Part shown: piece after piece, positions 26,404 through 35,965 of the stretch
How the letters are laid out: each line of letters starts with the position of its first letter
Position numbering within the stretch: position 1 is the stretch's first letter
DNA from: Paenibacillus endoradicis
GTDB taxonomy: Bacteria > Bacillota > Bacilli > Paenibacillales > Paenibacillaceae
NCBI RefSeq assembly: GCF_024721975.1
Contig: NZ_JANQBB010000002.1
Span: forward strand, 682,001 to 746,000
Reading direction: 5' to 3'
DNA length: 64,000 nucleotides
The notes under the pieces: model-generated
The model's input: only the letters and a program-made list of their open reading frames with translations
What the model was told of the DNA's origin: nothing
Databases searched by the model: none
Made by a program: the position numbers and the translations under genes

Positions 26404-28050
26404 CTATCTGAAGTTGCCTTTATCAATAATTTCCTGCTTCTCATCAAGAATTTCTTGATAACCAGCATCTAGATAAGTTTTCTTAGCTGCTTCGTAAAGT
26501 GTATCAAATTGAGCTTCAGGAGATGTTACGATTTTAATGTAAAGTTCTTGGAACAATTCATTAAGATCAGCTTTATATTCACCAACAGTAGCTACAACAT
26601 CAGTAAATAGAGCATCTGGAGTACGGTATGGGGCAGTATCAACATAGTTTTTCAAGTGAGTTTCAATTAGAGACTCGTATCCTACTGGTGCCCAGTTTCT
26701 AATTTGAGATTTCTTGTTAATTTCTGGATCTGGGTATTGTGCACTTTCTGTTACAAGAGCCCAATAATCTTTGTTATTATTCATAGATAGTACAGATTCA
26801 CCAGTGTATTCTAAATTCTTAACAGCAAGACCGTCTGCATCAAGTGTATAGTTTTCACCTTCTACACCATTTTGCAAGAAGAATAGAACTTCTGGTTGGC
26901 TCATCCACTCTAAGAACTTCCAAACTGCAATACGCTCAATTTCAGGCGTTTCATAGTTAATACCCATAATAAAGCCAAACGGCCAGTAAGCACGACCTTG
27001 AGGTTGAAGCCCCTCTGGAATAGCAGCATTAGGTGGAAGAATAGCAAATTCAGCTTTTGGATTGTTTGCTAACGTCGATGAGATTACGTCTGAATTACTA
27101 GCTAGATAAGTAGCATAAGTACCTGTTCTTCCTGATACAAACTCTGATTTAACTTTGTTGTCATCGTCACGTAAGTAAAACTCTTTATCAAGAAGTCCAT
27201 TATTGTATTGATAATTCAAGTTACGAAGGTAACGTTCTGTTGCTACAGTCGTAAGATCTGCTACGGAAAGATCAGAATAAAGTGCACGATATGCTGGGTC
27301 AATTGGCCAATCGCGGAATCCATAGTTAAAGTTGAAGTTATTGCGAACCAAGGCTCCACTTGTAACTCCTAAGCCAGCTTCTTTCCATTTAACTAGCATT
27401 TCATTATATTTCTCTAGAGAAGTTAAATCCTCTAATTTCATACCAACTTGTTCAACCCAGTCTTTACGAATCAAAGTTAAGAAGTTATCTGCATCAGGAC
27501 GACTTGCAAAGAAGAAAATTTTCTCATCATTAATCGTACCGTACTGCTCAATAGTTGAACTCATATTACCCCAATACGTAGGAGCGTAATTTGCAACTTC
27601 ATCATAATTAATAGGTTGTAAAACTTCTTCGCTGTAATAAGCGATTTGTTGTGGCATATCATAGTGGAAAACGATATCTGGTGCTTTATGAGCTGCAAGT
27701 AACTGTTGGAAATCTTGTACTTCATTACCACGAGAAATAGGTACATATTTAACAGTTACATTATTTTTATCTCCAAATTCTTTTTGAATCCAGCGAGTAT
27801 AATAGTTGTCAGCAACGTTCCAACCTTCAAAGGCACGTTCATATACAGGAATTTCAATCGTTACATTTTCTGGGAAACCTGCAGAATAATCAGGAAAAGC
27901 ACCCTCGACTACGTCATTTGTTGTTGTAGGAGGAGCTGATGTTTTATCTGTGTTTGCAGGTGTATTATTACCTTTCGAACTACAAGCAGACAATACACCA
28001 AATAACATAACTAACGTTAAAACTATAATTACTAATTTTCTATTTCTCAT
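26404..28050 (-). CDS. ABC transporter oligosaccharide-binding lipoprotein (YtcQ/LplA-like)
   Basis: A 548-residue extracellular solute-binding lipoprotein. The lipobox ends at LSAC (Cys23), followed by a Thr/Asn/Pro linker. The mature part has the YtcQ/LplA-type long family-1 binding fold (VTIEIPVYERAF at the start, FGFIMGINYETPEIERIAVWKFL near the hinge). It is encoded with two permeases and a GH105, so its ligand is most likely an unsaturated rhamnogalacturonan or galacturonan oligosaccharide. No ATPase is in the operon; B. subtilis importers of this class use the shared MsmX ATPase. Confidence 0.93.
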   Translation of the reverse strand: MRNRKLVIIVLTLVMLFGVLSACSSKGNNTPANTDKTSAPPTTTNDVVEGAFPDYSAGFPENVTIEIPVYERAFEGWNVADNYYTRWIQKEFGDKNNVTVKYVPISRGNEVQDFQQLLAAHKAPDIVFHYDMPQQIAYYSEEVLQPINYDEVANYAPTYWGNMSSTIEQYGTINDEKIFFFASRPDADNFLTLIRKDWVEQVGMKLEDLTSLEKYNEMLVKWKEAGLGVTSGALVRNNFNFNYGFRDWPIDPAYRALYSDLSVADLTTVATERYLRNLNYQYNNGLLDKEFYLRDDDNKVKSEFVSGRTGTYATYLASNSDVISSTLANNPKAEFAILPPNAAIPEGLQPQGRAYWPFGFIMGINYETPEIERIAVWKFLEWMSQPEVLFFLQNGVEGENYTLDADGLAVKNLEYTGESVLSMNNNKDYWALVTESAQYPDPEINKKSQIRNWAPVGYESLIETHLKNYVDTAPYRTPDALFTDVVATVGEYKADLNELFQELYIKIVTSPEAQFDTLYEAAKKTYLDAGYQEILDEKQEIIDKGNFR

Positions 28051-28098
28051 TGCAAATTGCCTCCCTAATTAATATTAATGAAACAGTATTTAGTCCTT

Positions 28099-28998
28099 TT
28101 ATTCTTTAACGGCACCAAGCATTTGGCCGCTAACAAAATACTTTTGAATAAATGGATAGATACAGACAATGGGAACAGTAGCAAAAATAACGCAAGCTGC
28201 TTTTAATACATCGGGATTCGTTACTTGTACCATAGTTGCCTCAAGTTGAAAACTCTCACTTGCTTCAACGACCATATAATACAACTTTAATTGCAGTGGA
28301 CGCAGATCCGTATTCATTTTAATATAGAACATCGCATCTTGGTATGCATTCCATCTGCCGACTGCATAAAATAGAGACAATGTTGCAATAATCGGCTTAG
28401 AAAGCGGAAGCACAATATTGAATAATACCCTGAAGTGTCCTGCTCCATCAATACGTGCGGATTCCTCTAAACTCACTGGAATACTACTGGCAATCGCACT
28501 TCTCATAATTAAGAAGTTAAATGCACTGAATGCTTGAGGTAATATAAGCGCCCACATTGTGTCTAGTAATCCCAGCTGATTAATAAGCATGTACTCAGGA
28601 ATAATTCCACCGCTGAAGTATAGCGTGATTAAGAAGATGAATGACAGGAATTTCCGTCCTTTAAGTTGTTTTCGCGATAAAGGATATGCTGCACAAATCG
28701 TAATAATCATACCAAGTATTGTAAACGCTATCGTTACTACAACGGATACATATAGAGATCGTAGAATAGATGCATCACCTAAAACTTTTCCATATGCATC
28801 AAAATTGAATCCTAGCGGCCATAGCATTACTTTATTCGCCAATACATAGGCATCTTTACTCAAAGATTTGGCTAAAGTATGTACTAGCGGTAACAAGCAT
28901 GCTAATGATGTCATAACCACAAAGATATTGATTAGAACATCCCAAATATCGAACCGTTTTTTTCGATTCACCATAATTAGGTTATTAGATGCTTTCAT
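28099..28998 (-). CDS. ABC transporter permease (YtcP-like, carbohydrate)
   Basis: A 299-residue permease with six predicted helices. The cytoplasmic EAA loop is EESARIDGAGHFRVLFNIVLPLSKP (about residues 179-203), which docks on the ATPase. The ending FIQKYFVSGQMLGAVKE is characteristic of the CUT1 YtcP/LplC permeases. It is 48 bp upstream of the binding-protein gene and 15 bp downstream of the partner permease. Confidence 0.94.
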   Translation of the reverse strand: MKASNNLIMVNRKKRFDIWDVLINIFVVMTSLACLLPLVHTLAKSLSKDAYVLANKVMLWPLGFNFDAYGKVLGDASILRSLYVSVVVTIAFTILGMIITICAAYPLSRKQLKGRKFLSFIFLITLYFSGGIIPEYMLINQLGLLDTMWALILPQAFSAFNFLIMRSAIASSIPVSLEESARIDGAGHFRVLFNIVLPLSKPIIATLSLFYAVGRWNAYQDAMFYIKMNTDLRPLQLKLYYMVVEASESFQLEATMVQVTNPDVLKAACVIFATVPIVCIYPFIQKYFVSGQMLGAVKE

Positions 28999-29013
28999 AG
29001 TTTGTCTTCCTTT

Positions 29014-29967
29014 CTACAGTAAGCCGTCCTCGCCGAGTTTTTTGGCAATTCTATCAGCGATGATAACTAGTGCAAGCCCTATAACTGCCTGAAAAAGTCC
29101 TAGTGCAGTAGCTCGACTGAAATGTCCACCTTCAATACCCCAACGATAAACTAATACCTCTATAGTTGTTGTATACTCAGTAGTCGCCTTATTCGCGAGT
29201 GCAGAAATCCTTTCAAAGGAACCGCCCATCACTTTACCTAAATTCATGATCAATAAGGTAACTATTGTCACTCTAATACCAGGTAGTGTTACGTTCCACA
29301 TTTTACGCCAGCGTCCTGCACCATCGACAAACGCTGCCTCATATAGCTCCGGATTAATAGAAGTTATAGAAGCTAAATAAATGATTGTCCCCCAGCCCAT
29401 ACTTTGCCAAACTCCGATTGCTAAATAACTGATCAGCCAGTTATTATCCTCTTGCAAGAATGGAATCCGTGTTCCACCTAATGAATCAACAATATTATTG
29501 ATGACACCATTACCTAAACTTAGTAGCTGATAAGCAATTGCACCTATAATAACCCAAGATAAGAAGTGAGGAAGGTACAATAGTGATTGGTTAATTCTTT
29601 TCATTCTTACACTTTTAATTTCATTGAGTAATAATGATAGAACTATCGGTGCTGTAAAACTTAGTAGGAGGTCTGAAATATTAAGTAGTAACGAGTTTTT
29701 AACAGCTCTTCCAAAATCGCGTTTTTCAAAGATATCGAGAAATACTTGGAATCCTACCCAATCACTATCCCAAAAACCTTTCGCAATTTTATAGTCCTTG
29801 AAAGCAACTACCGTTCCGAACATTGGCGATATTTTGAAAAGAACTACAAAAATGATCGGGAGCAGAAGCATCAAGTACAACTCTTTGTCACGCTTTAAAT
29901 AGTAGAAAATTCCTTTACCGTCAACATCACGAGTTTTTAAAGCGTTTACAATTTTCACATTTTCCAC
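29014..29967 (-). CDS. ABC transporter permease (YteP/LplB-like, carbohydrate)
   Basis: A 317-residue permease and first gene of the transporter operon. An N-terminal hydrophilic segment precedes LYLMLLLPIIFVVLFKISPMFGTVVAFKDYK, the typical LplB/YteP start. The EAA loop is LYEAAFVDGAGRWRKMWNVTLPGI (about residues 207-230). RWGIEGGHFSRATALGLFQAVIGL at the end is also family-typical. A cre-like site lies upstream. Confidence 0.94.
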   Translation of the reverse strand: MENVKIVNALKTRDVDGKGIFYYLKRDKELYLMLLLPIIFVVLFKISPMFGTVVAFKDYKIAKGFWDSDWVGFQVFLDIFEKRDFGRAVKNSLLLNISDLLLSFTAPIVLSLLLNEIKSVRMKRINQSLLYLPHFLSWVIIGAIAYQLLSLGNGVINNIVDSLGGTRIPFLQEDNNWLISYLAIGVWQSMGWGTIIYLASITSINPELYEAAFVDGAGRWRKMWNVTLPGIRVTIVTLLIMNLGKVMGGSFERISALANKATTEYTTTIEVLVYRWGIEGGHFSRATALGLFQAVIGLALVIIADRIAKKLGEDGLL

Positions 29968-30117
29968 CTCCTCCTTTGGCTTACAACCCTTTTTATTATT
30001 TGATATTTACCACGCTGTGCTCTGATTGAGCGGAGAAGCTGATTCAAATACTACACTGATCATCACTAAAAGATAAATCGTATATTTTGATTGTTACTAT
30101 CATTTTTGATAATTCGA

Positions 30118-30187
30118 AATATCCCGCATTGTTACTGGGTTCAATGATATTTATAAGCAATGAATCAGTTCAAAATTACGGGATATT
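30118..30187. other. Imperfect hairpin region between the regulator and importer genes
   Basis: AATATCCCG (30118-30126) and CGGGATATT (30179-30187) enclose shorter repeats around CATTG/CAATG. It may be an attenuating or terminating structure after the YesN-type gene, but no T-run follows on the minus strand. The rest of the 29968-30279 stretch holds the importer promoter region. Confidence 0.35.
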
Positions 30188-30227
30188 CCCATCTATTTCT
30201 GTATCATTTCTACCTAAATGACCTAAA

Positions 30228-30242
30228 TTAAAAGCGCTTACA
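30228..30242. promoter_or_regulatory. cre-like catabolite repression site
   Basis: TTAAAAGCGCTTACA fits the CcpA cre consensus WTGNAANCGNWNNCW with one mismatch (A for G at position 3). It lies between the YesN-type regulator and the importer operon, where carbon catabolite control of a pectin-use operon is expected. Confidence 0.55.
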
Positions 30243-30279
30243 TTACCAATATAATCAAAATTCATCATCACAATCAAAA

Positions 30280-32544
30280 CTAATCATTACGTTTAGATGA
30301 TTTATAACTACTAGGAGTCACACCTTCATATTTACGGAAAAAACGATTAAAACTTTGGATATTGTTATAACCAACTTCAGTCGCAATTTGCGTAACAGTA
30401 AGAGTATTTTCTACAAGCAGCTGCTTAGCTTTTTGTATACGCTTATTGTTAATGTAATTAATTAAGCTATCTCCAGTTAACTCCAAGAAAAGCTTACGCA
30501 TATACGAATAACTAATACCTATTTCCTTAGCCATATCCTCAAAAACAATGTCTTCACAAAAATGTTGATCAAGGAATGCTAATATTTGTTCTTCATAATT
30601 AATCTCGTTTGAGCTTTGTTCAATATGCTTACTAATATCTCTAAAAAATTCTCTCAAATAGCTCTCAAGCTCATCCAATGTATCTTTAGACGCAATTGTT
30701 GAATATATATTTCCTCTGTTTGCAAAAATAGCTGACGTATTCATATTCTTTTCACTCAGATGTTTAATCGTTACCCCGACTAATTGGTTGTAAATAAATA
30801 GTATATTGTCATACGAAATATATTCAGCCGATTCAATCTGCTTGCGAATACTATTAAGATCTACAAGTATAAGCTCAAAATCTCCTGTATCTAGAAAATT
30901 AAGAATACGTCTCTCACTGTTTATAGGATAAATATATTTTTTATTACTCTGTGATTCCTGTCTCCAGTAAATGATTCGACCATTTCCTTTAATCATACGA
31001 TGCTTAATTAAATCCATTGCTTCGAGCAATTTATCTGGTATCGTAACCGTCGATTCCGTTACACTACTAACACCGATCGTTACAGTATGACCAAAAACTT
31101 CACATGCAGTGTCTCGAATATTCTCTATAGCTTTTTTAATATCCTCATACTTTGTAATCTCTTCTTCTCCAACATTGACGACTAATGCCATTCTTCCTTC
31201 ACCATAGTAGACTGTTTTAATGTAAATGCCTTGTGGAAGTTGGCTTTCATATTGCGATATAAATAAAAAGCGATGATAAGATCGTACCTCTGGGCTTGTA
31301 TTGTTAACGTACTTGCTATATTGATCCAATGACATCATGGCAAGTATATAATACTTCTGAGGAAACATTTCGAGAAGCAGTTCTTTTTTCTTACTATCTA
31401 ATGCATCACCTCTAAGTAAATGATGAATTGTTAAACTACATGAATCTTGTTCATGTTCTACGATTAGCTTATTAAGTTTATCTTCTTCTTCTTGCATTCT
31501 GTGAAATACGGTATCAAGAAATGCCAACTCATTTTTACCTGTTAAGCTTAAATTACTACGTAATCGAATGTTGCGAACTAATTTTCGCAAAGGTCTAGAT
31601 AGCCATGTAGCTAGAAGAACAGTAAGAACTGTACCAAGCAATATAATGACTATGGTAAGTATAATAATATCCCGCTGCACAGCCCGAGTCTGGGACATTA
31701 ACTTATCCATAGAATATATATTTACATAAAGCCATTGAGACATATTAGAACTACTCCAAGTGTAAAGTAGACGCTCCCCTTCACTTTCATGAAAAACGTA
31801 TCCTTTTTTCTGTTTTTGTTTTAATAATTCCGATATAAATGGATTATCAGCTACATTTGTAAGCAATAAATCTTTATTTTCTTGTGAAATAATTGTTTTC
31901 TCTGCTGCATCAATTAGAAAATAACTATTCTTTTGTTGATCAGAGACATTCATATATTTAGCAATTTGAGTTTCTTTTAAATTGACAACAAGCGTTCCTT
32001 GTGTGGACGTTGATAAACTATTCAAAGGCAATAGATAAGATAAAACCACTTCGCCATTCCCCATTTTCCTTGGGTACCAAACACCAGCAATGCCTTCCTT
32101 TTTGCTAAGGGCGTCATCTATCCAATCAATGGATTCATACCGCTCCAACAATGTAATTCCTTTATCCGATGAAACAATGTAATCAGCATCGTTTAGATAA
32201 AAATAAGCAGAGTATACCCCGTCATTTGTGCGAATTATGCGCTGAAGCTCCTTAAACAGTGAAAGAGCACGTTCAACACGATTATAATCGGCATTAAGCT
32301 GTACGAAAGTTTTATACTGGCGAATACCATCAACCGTTTTAGAAGAAGCAAGCTTAACAGTATCCTGAGCGATGTAATCTAAAGCGTTTTCATTTAAATT
32401 GAGATTGGATTCTAATCTAGCCAATGAGGACTCAGCTATTACTTGTTCAGAATTTCCTAGAATCTGCGTGCCACTATACCAAGTCATAATAGAAATTGGA
32501 ATAATCATGACACAAAAAAGAATTAGTACTAGTTGCAACATCAT
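30280..32544 (-). CDS. YesN/YtdP-type membrane AraC regulator
   Basis: A 754-residue membrane-bound regulator. A transmembrane helix at about 3-25 is followed by an extracellular sensor (about 30-285, dCache-like), a second helix at about 290-312 (IIILTIVIILLGTVLTVLLA), a coiled linker and a poorly conserved middle domain. The C-terminal AraC HTH covers about 645-750 (IVFEDMAKEIGISYSYMRKLFLELTG and LTVTQIATEVGYNNIQSFNRFFRKYEGVTP). Members of this YtdP group activate adjacent oligosaccharide importer genes. It lies directly upstream of the YteP/YtcP/YtcQ/GH105 operon on the same strand. Confidence 0.9.
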   Translation of the reverse strand: MMLQLVLILFCVMIIPISIMTWYSGTQILGNSEQVIAESSLARLESNLNLNENALDYIAQDTVKLASSKTVDGIRQYKTFVQLNADYNRVERALSLFKELQRIIRTNDGVYSAYFYLNDADYIVSSDKGITLLERYESIDWIDDALSKKEGIAGVWYPRKMGNGEVVLSYLLPLNSLSTSTQGTLVVNLKETQIAKYMNVSDQQKNSYFLIDAAEKTIISQENKDLLLTNVADNPFISELLKQKQKKGYVFHESEGERLLYTWSSSNMSQWLYVNIYSMDKLMSQTRAVQRDIIILTIVIILLGTVLTVLLATWLSRPLRKLVRNIRLRSNLSLTGKNELAFLDTVFHRMQEEEDKLNKLIVEHEQDSCSLTIHHLLRGDALDSKKKELLLEMFPQKYYILAMMSLDQYSKYVNNTSPEVRSYHRFLFISQYESQLPQGIYIKTVYYGEGRMALVVNVGEEEITKYEDIKKAIENIRDTACEVFGHTVTIGVSSVTESTVTIPDKLLEAMDLIKHRMIKGNGRIIYWRQESQSNKKYIYPINSERRILNFLDTGDFELILVDLNSIRKQIESAEYISYDNILFIYNQLVGVTIKHLSEKNMNTSAIFANRGNIYSTIASKDTLDELESYLREFFRDISKHIEQSSNEINYEEQILAFLDQHFCEDIVFEDMAKEIGISYSYMRKLFLELTGDSLINYINNKRIQKAKQLLVENTLTVTQIATEVGYNNIQSFNRFFRKYEGVTPSSYKSSKRND

Positions 32545-32684
32545 CGGAAGACGTTTTATGATACATCACCTCTCCATAGATCTTTAATTTTAATTACAAC
32601 ATCGTTTGAATTAGTACCAATTGTTTGGGTGCTCATCCTAAATAGATTTGTTATTATTTAATTGTTTTACTAATAATTGTATCA

Positions 32685-32727
32685 TGTTTGTTTTTGTTTG
32701 AATATACATAAATACCAAAAACAAACA
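32685..32727. repeat. 12-bp inverted repeat upstream of the YesN-type gene
   Basis: Arms TGTTTGTTTTTG (32685-32696) and CAAAAACAAACA (32716-32727) are perfect inverse copies 19 bp apart, about 140 bp before the regulator's start codon. It is not a terminator shape because the spacer is long and no T-run follows. It could be a regulator site. Otherwise the 32545-32855 stretch holds only AT-rich promoter sequence and the terminator of the next gene. Confidence 0.5.
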
Positions 32728-32790
32728 GAACAAAATACAATCTATTGTATGTTTTGTAAGTCATTTTTCTTTTTTCACTTCTATTTACTC

Positions 32791-32838
32791 AAAAAAAAGA
32801 TTGTTATTGAGGGTTCAATACCTCTAGATAACAATCTA
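32791..32838 (-). terminator. Terminator of the small membrane protein gene
   Basis: Outer stem AGATTGTTAT (32798-32807) with ATAACAATCT (32828-32837) and an inner TGAGG/CCTCT helix (32808-32812 with 32821-32825). On the minus strand eight T follow (32791-32798). Confidence 0.88.
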
Positions 32839-32855
32839 TTTCACTAGTTAACTTA

Positions 32856-33596
32856 TTAATTTTCTATGATTTCTGATACCCCATATATTTTTAATATATC
32901 ATTAGAGCATCTATTCTCACATATTTTATACAGAAAATATTTTGCACTATAATCTCTGATGATTTCTATATTATTATTTTGAAGAATTTTATCCACATTG
33001 ATTATATACTTCTCAAAATCTGGACTATCAACCATATCAAACTCCATTCCATTTTTCATATAAACCTTATATACAAAGTAATATCTATCTGGACTGTTAC
33101 GAGATTTGAAAGTTCTGTAAGTCGCTTCAACATAGGATATATCACTAAAATTATACATTCTAACTTTGCTATCTCTATTTTCTCTAATTAAAATATGTTC
33201 TTTTGTTATGTCATAATAGTCATATGATGCTTTAATTGTATTTAATATATTTCCTAATAACATAATAGATACAATCGAATTAAAAATAATTTTCATTTTT
33301 CTCGAACGAAAATTAAATTTAAAAATCATCCATATAAATATATAAAGTATAGATGATATAAACACCCAAAATTCAGCATTATTACTTGCATCGCCAGGTA
33401 TAAACAATAAACTATTATTATCAGAAAATATACTTGATTGAATCTTTTTTGCTACATTACTAAATAGTAATGATATAGACATCATAATAGCCATAGCCAA
33501 TGGAAAAAATGCTATTTTTATAAAATTATTAAAAAAACCTTTTCCATATTCTATCCTATCTGCTAACCTCTCATGTATATCTCTCTTGTCCGTCAT
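32856..33596 (-). CDS. Hypothetical membrane protein
   Basis: A 246-residue protein that I do not recognise. Helices lie at about 25-48, 72-92 and 100-118. After them comes a cytoplasmic beta-rich domain (ITKEHILIRENRDSKVRMYNF, then RYYFVYKVYMKNGMEFDMVD), which looks like a bacterial PH-like domain: a membrane-anchored ITxxxIxIR strand followed by the SYVEATY pattern. A 13-residue Asn-rich tail follows. It is very AT-rich compared with its neighbours, with a weak ribosome binding site, which could indicate transfer. Neighbours give no functional clue. Confidence 0.65.
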   Translation of the reverse strand: MTDKRDIHERLADRIEYGKGFFNNFIKIAFFPLAMAIMMSISLLFSNVAKKIQSSIFSDNNSLLFIPGDASNNAEFWVFISSILYIFIWMIFKFNFRSRKMKIIFNSIVSIMLLGNILNTIKASYDYYDITKEHILIRENRDSKVRMYNFSDISYVEATYRTFKSRNSPDRYYFVYKVYMKNGMEFDMVDSPDFEKYIINVDKILQNNNIEIIRDYSAKYFLYKICENRCSNDILKIYGVSEIIEN

Positions 33597-33759
33597 AACT
33601 TTTCACATTCCTTAACTTAAGAGTTTCTTTCAAGTACTTGTGACTTATAATTTTACGTTCACTTTAAATGTAATTTTTTATTTTTTTGTTAATTATTGTA
33701 TCATTCATATGTTGCAATACACAAAAACATTTGATTCCACAATTAGAGTATGGCAACTT

Positions 33760-33810
33760 AAATGGAAGTAATAAAGAGGGGCAAGTTGCCCCTCTTTATT
33801 ACTTCCATTT
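33760..33810 (-). terminator. Very long hairpin at the end of the siderophore uptake operon
   Basis: Perfect inverted repeat of about 25 bp: left arm 33760-33784, right arm 33786-33810. The core AAGAGGGGCAA/TTGCCCCTCTT also occurs in two other hairpins in this window. It lies 68 bp past the last permease stop. The rest of the 33597-33877 gap is AT-rich promoter region. Confidence 0.82.
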
Positions 33811-33877
33811 TTATTTCTACCTAAGGAACGATAGACATTATACAAGTTTTCTATACTGGTTGTTATAACAGATAAGT

Positions 33878-34870
33878 TCAATGATCACTTTTAATTAATA
33901 AATATAAGAAATAAGGTGCACCAATTAAGGCAACGATAACTCCTGCTGGAATTTCAGTATTTGCTACTACCATTTTGCCAAGAGCATCTGCAATAACGAC
34001 TAATCCTCCTCCGATCAATAAACATGCAGGAATCGTTAATTTATGTGCATGACCAAATAATTGCCTAACTAAATGTGGAACTACTAGCCCTACAAATCCA
34101 ATACTTCCACTAACCGCAACCGCTGGTGCTGCTAATAACACACTACAAACTAAAAACCAAACGCGATATTTATTTACAGACGCACCTATACTAATTGATA
34201 TTGGATCGTTAAGCTTTAACACATCAAGTAAAAGATGATTACGAATTAATAAAGGGACAATAATAATTAACCAAGGAAGCATAGCATACACATCGCTCCA
34301 ATTACTATTACCTATATTTCCTGCCAACCATACCTTTATCATTTGATATTGCGAAGGATCTAGTATGTATGTTAGTACTATCATAAATGCACTAATAGCA
34401 GCAGCGATAGCAACCCCTGTATAAATCAATCGAATGGGAACAATGCCATCATTACGATCATATGAAAGTAAAAATAATAGTGCTACAACGATAAATCCAC
34501 CCATTAGAGCATAGAGTGGTTGGACATAAGTATGAACGCTAGTGGAACTATTTTGTAAAAGCAAAAATAGCATCATTGTTAACCCAGCTCCGGCATTTAT
34601 CCCTAATATTCCTGGATCAGCTAATGCATTTCGACTTATTGCTTGCAGAAGCATTCCTGCAATGGCTAACGCTCCACCAACTAGAAAAGCTAGTATCATA
34701 CGAGGTATACGGAATTGAAAAAGTACAAGCTCCTGCCTCGAAGTTCCATCCCCTAATAAAGTTTTCCATAATTCCTGTAAGCTTAAACTACTTTGACCGG
34801 TAGACAAACTAAACAAACAGCCAAGAAGTAAAATTATTGCTACAACTATAAATTTCCATCTTAATGTCAC
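33878..34870 (-). CDS. feuC: FecCD-type ferri-siderophore ABC permease (FeuC-like)
   Basis: A 330-residue permease with about 9-10 helices. GGALAIAGMLLQAISRNALADPGILGINAGAGL and GSIGFVGLVVPHLVRQLFGHAH, including the ATPase-docking segment, are the FecCD/BtuC signatures. It overlaps the previous permease gene by one base and is the last gene of the operon. By synteny with B. subtilis feuABC it is the second membrane subunit of a ferri-bacillibactin/enterobactin-type importer. The symbol is given by analogy. Confidence 0.92.
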   Translation of the reverse strand: MTLRWKFIVVAIILLLGCLFSLSTGQSSLSLQELWKTLLGDGTSRQELVLFQFRIPRMILAFLVGGALAIAGMLLQAISRNALADPGILGINAGAGLTMMLFLLLQNSSTSVHTYVQPLYALMGGFIVVALLFLLSYDRNDGIVPIRLIYTGVAIAAAISAFMIVLTYILDPSQYQMIKVWLAGNIGNSNWSDVYAMLPWLIIIVPLLIRNHLLLDVLKLNDPISISIGASVNKYRVWFLVCSVLLAAPAVAVSGSIGFVGLVVPHLVRQLFGHAHKLTIPACLLIGGGLVVIADALGKMVVANTEIPAGVIVALIGAPYFLYLLIKSDH

Positions 34871-35937
34871 TATAGCCCCCGCCTTTCTTTACGTGCCAAA
34901 AACAGAAAGAACGGAATACCGATAACAGCAATTACAGCTCCTACAGGAATTTCATAAGGAGCATTTACGATTCGAGCAACTAAATCAGTAAGCACTACAA
35001 TTATAGCTCCGAGAATTGCTGATAACGGAATTATAAAACGATAATCTACACCGACTAAATAACGTACCAAATGTGGAGCAAGTAACCCAATAAAGCTTAC
35101 AGATCCAGCTAGTGCACATGATATGCCAGCTAACATAAATGCGGATAATAGTGAAAGACTCTTTATAAGCTTAATATTAACTCCAAGCCCTTGCGCTGTT
35201 TCTTCCCCTACATATAGCAGTGTAATCGATTTTGAAATTGCGATAGCAAGTAATAGTGCTAGTATCATCCAAGGTAACATTTGCTGTAAATGTGCCATAC
35301 TAATGCCACTTAAGCCTCCCCCATACCAAAAAGCTACCTGTTGTGAAACTGAAAAAAAGATACTTATACCTTCACTTAAGGCCGTTAGCATTGAAGATAT
35401 TGCAACCCCAGCCAATACAAGTCGAATAGGTGTCAAACCTCGTTTACTTAACAAGCCAACACTAAATACTAAACCCGCTCCTAACGCCGCGCCTATAATA
35501 CAAAGCCAAAGTGACCCTGTAAATGTAAGCGTCGGTAGAAAAATCATAGCAATTACTAACATGACTCCTGCCCCAGCATTTAATCCAAGAATACCTGAAT
35601 CAGCTAAAGGATTACGACTAATTCCTTGAATAATAGCGCCACTTACTGCAAAACCAGCCCCTGTGGCCATAGCTGCAAGAACACGGGGTAAGCGAATGGA
35701 CTGGATTACTTGATGATTAGTAACCATCTCATCAAAAGCAAAAATCGACAAAAACACATCTGAAAAAGGAATTTTTTTCGCACCTAGTGCCATTGCGAGT
35801 ATCAAAACACCTATTAATAGTAAAAAAAATAATATTAGTAACAAGAAAAATGATAACTTTTTAGCCCCTTTTATAGTATCAGGACTAGGCTCTGAATATG
35901 GTCTACTTATTGATGATTCATGAACATTTGAGGCCAA
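34870..35937 (-). CDS. feuB: FecCD-type ferri-siderophore ABC permease (FeuB-like)
   Basis: A FecCD permease with GFAVSGAIIQGISRNPLADSGILGLNAGAGVML and GSVSFIGLLAPHLVRYLVGVDYR. A hydrophilic N-terminal extension of about 30 residues (with PYSEPSPDT) precedes the first helix. No ATG is available; the possible starts are TTG at 35937 (AAAGGA nine bases upstream), 35946 or 35967, and the last lies inside the T-run of a terminator hairpin, so it is unlikely. No ATPase gene is present, as in B. subtilis feu, which borrows the YusV (FecE-type) ATPase. An in-operon terminator directly upstream suggests lower expression than the binding protein. Confidence 0.9.
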   Translation of the reverse strand: MASNVHESSISRPYSEPSPDTIKGAKKLSFFLLLILFFLLLIGVLILAMALGAKKIPFSDVFLSIFAFDEMVTNHQVIQSIRLPRVLAAMATGAGFAVSGAIIQGISRNPLADSGILGLNAGAGVMLVIAMIFLPTLTFTGSLWLCIIGAALGAGLVFSVGLLSKRGLTPIRLVLAGVAISSMLTALSEGISIFFSVSQQVAFWYGGGLSGISMAHLQQMLPWMILALLLAIAISKSITLLYVGEETAQGLGVNIKLIKSLSLLSAFMLAGISCALAGSVSFIGLLAPHLVRYLVGVDYRFIIPLSAILGAIIVVLTDLVARIVNAPYEIPVGAVIAVIGIPFFLFLARKERRGL

Positions 35938-35965
35938 TATTTCCAATCCTTTCCCTTCACTTTGC

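Noticed and set aside
35123..35629. A 168-codon plus-strand open frame inside the FeuB-like permease gene
   Set aside because: Antisense to conserved FecCD motifs and rich in Pro/Ser with no domain; a shadow.
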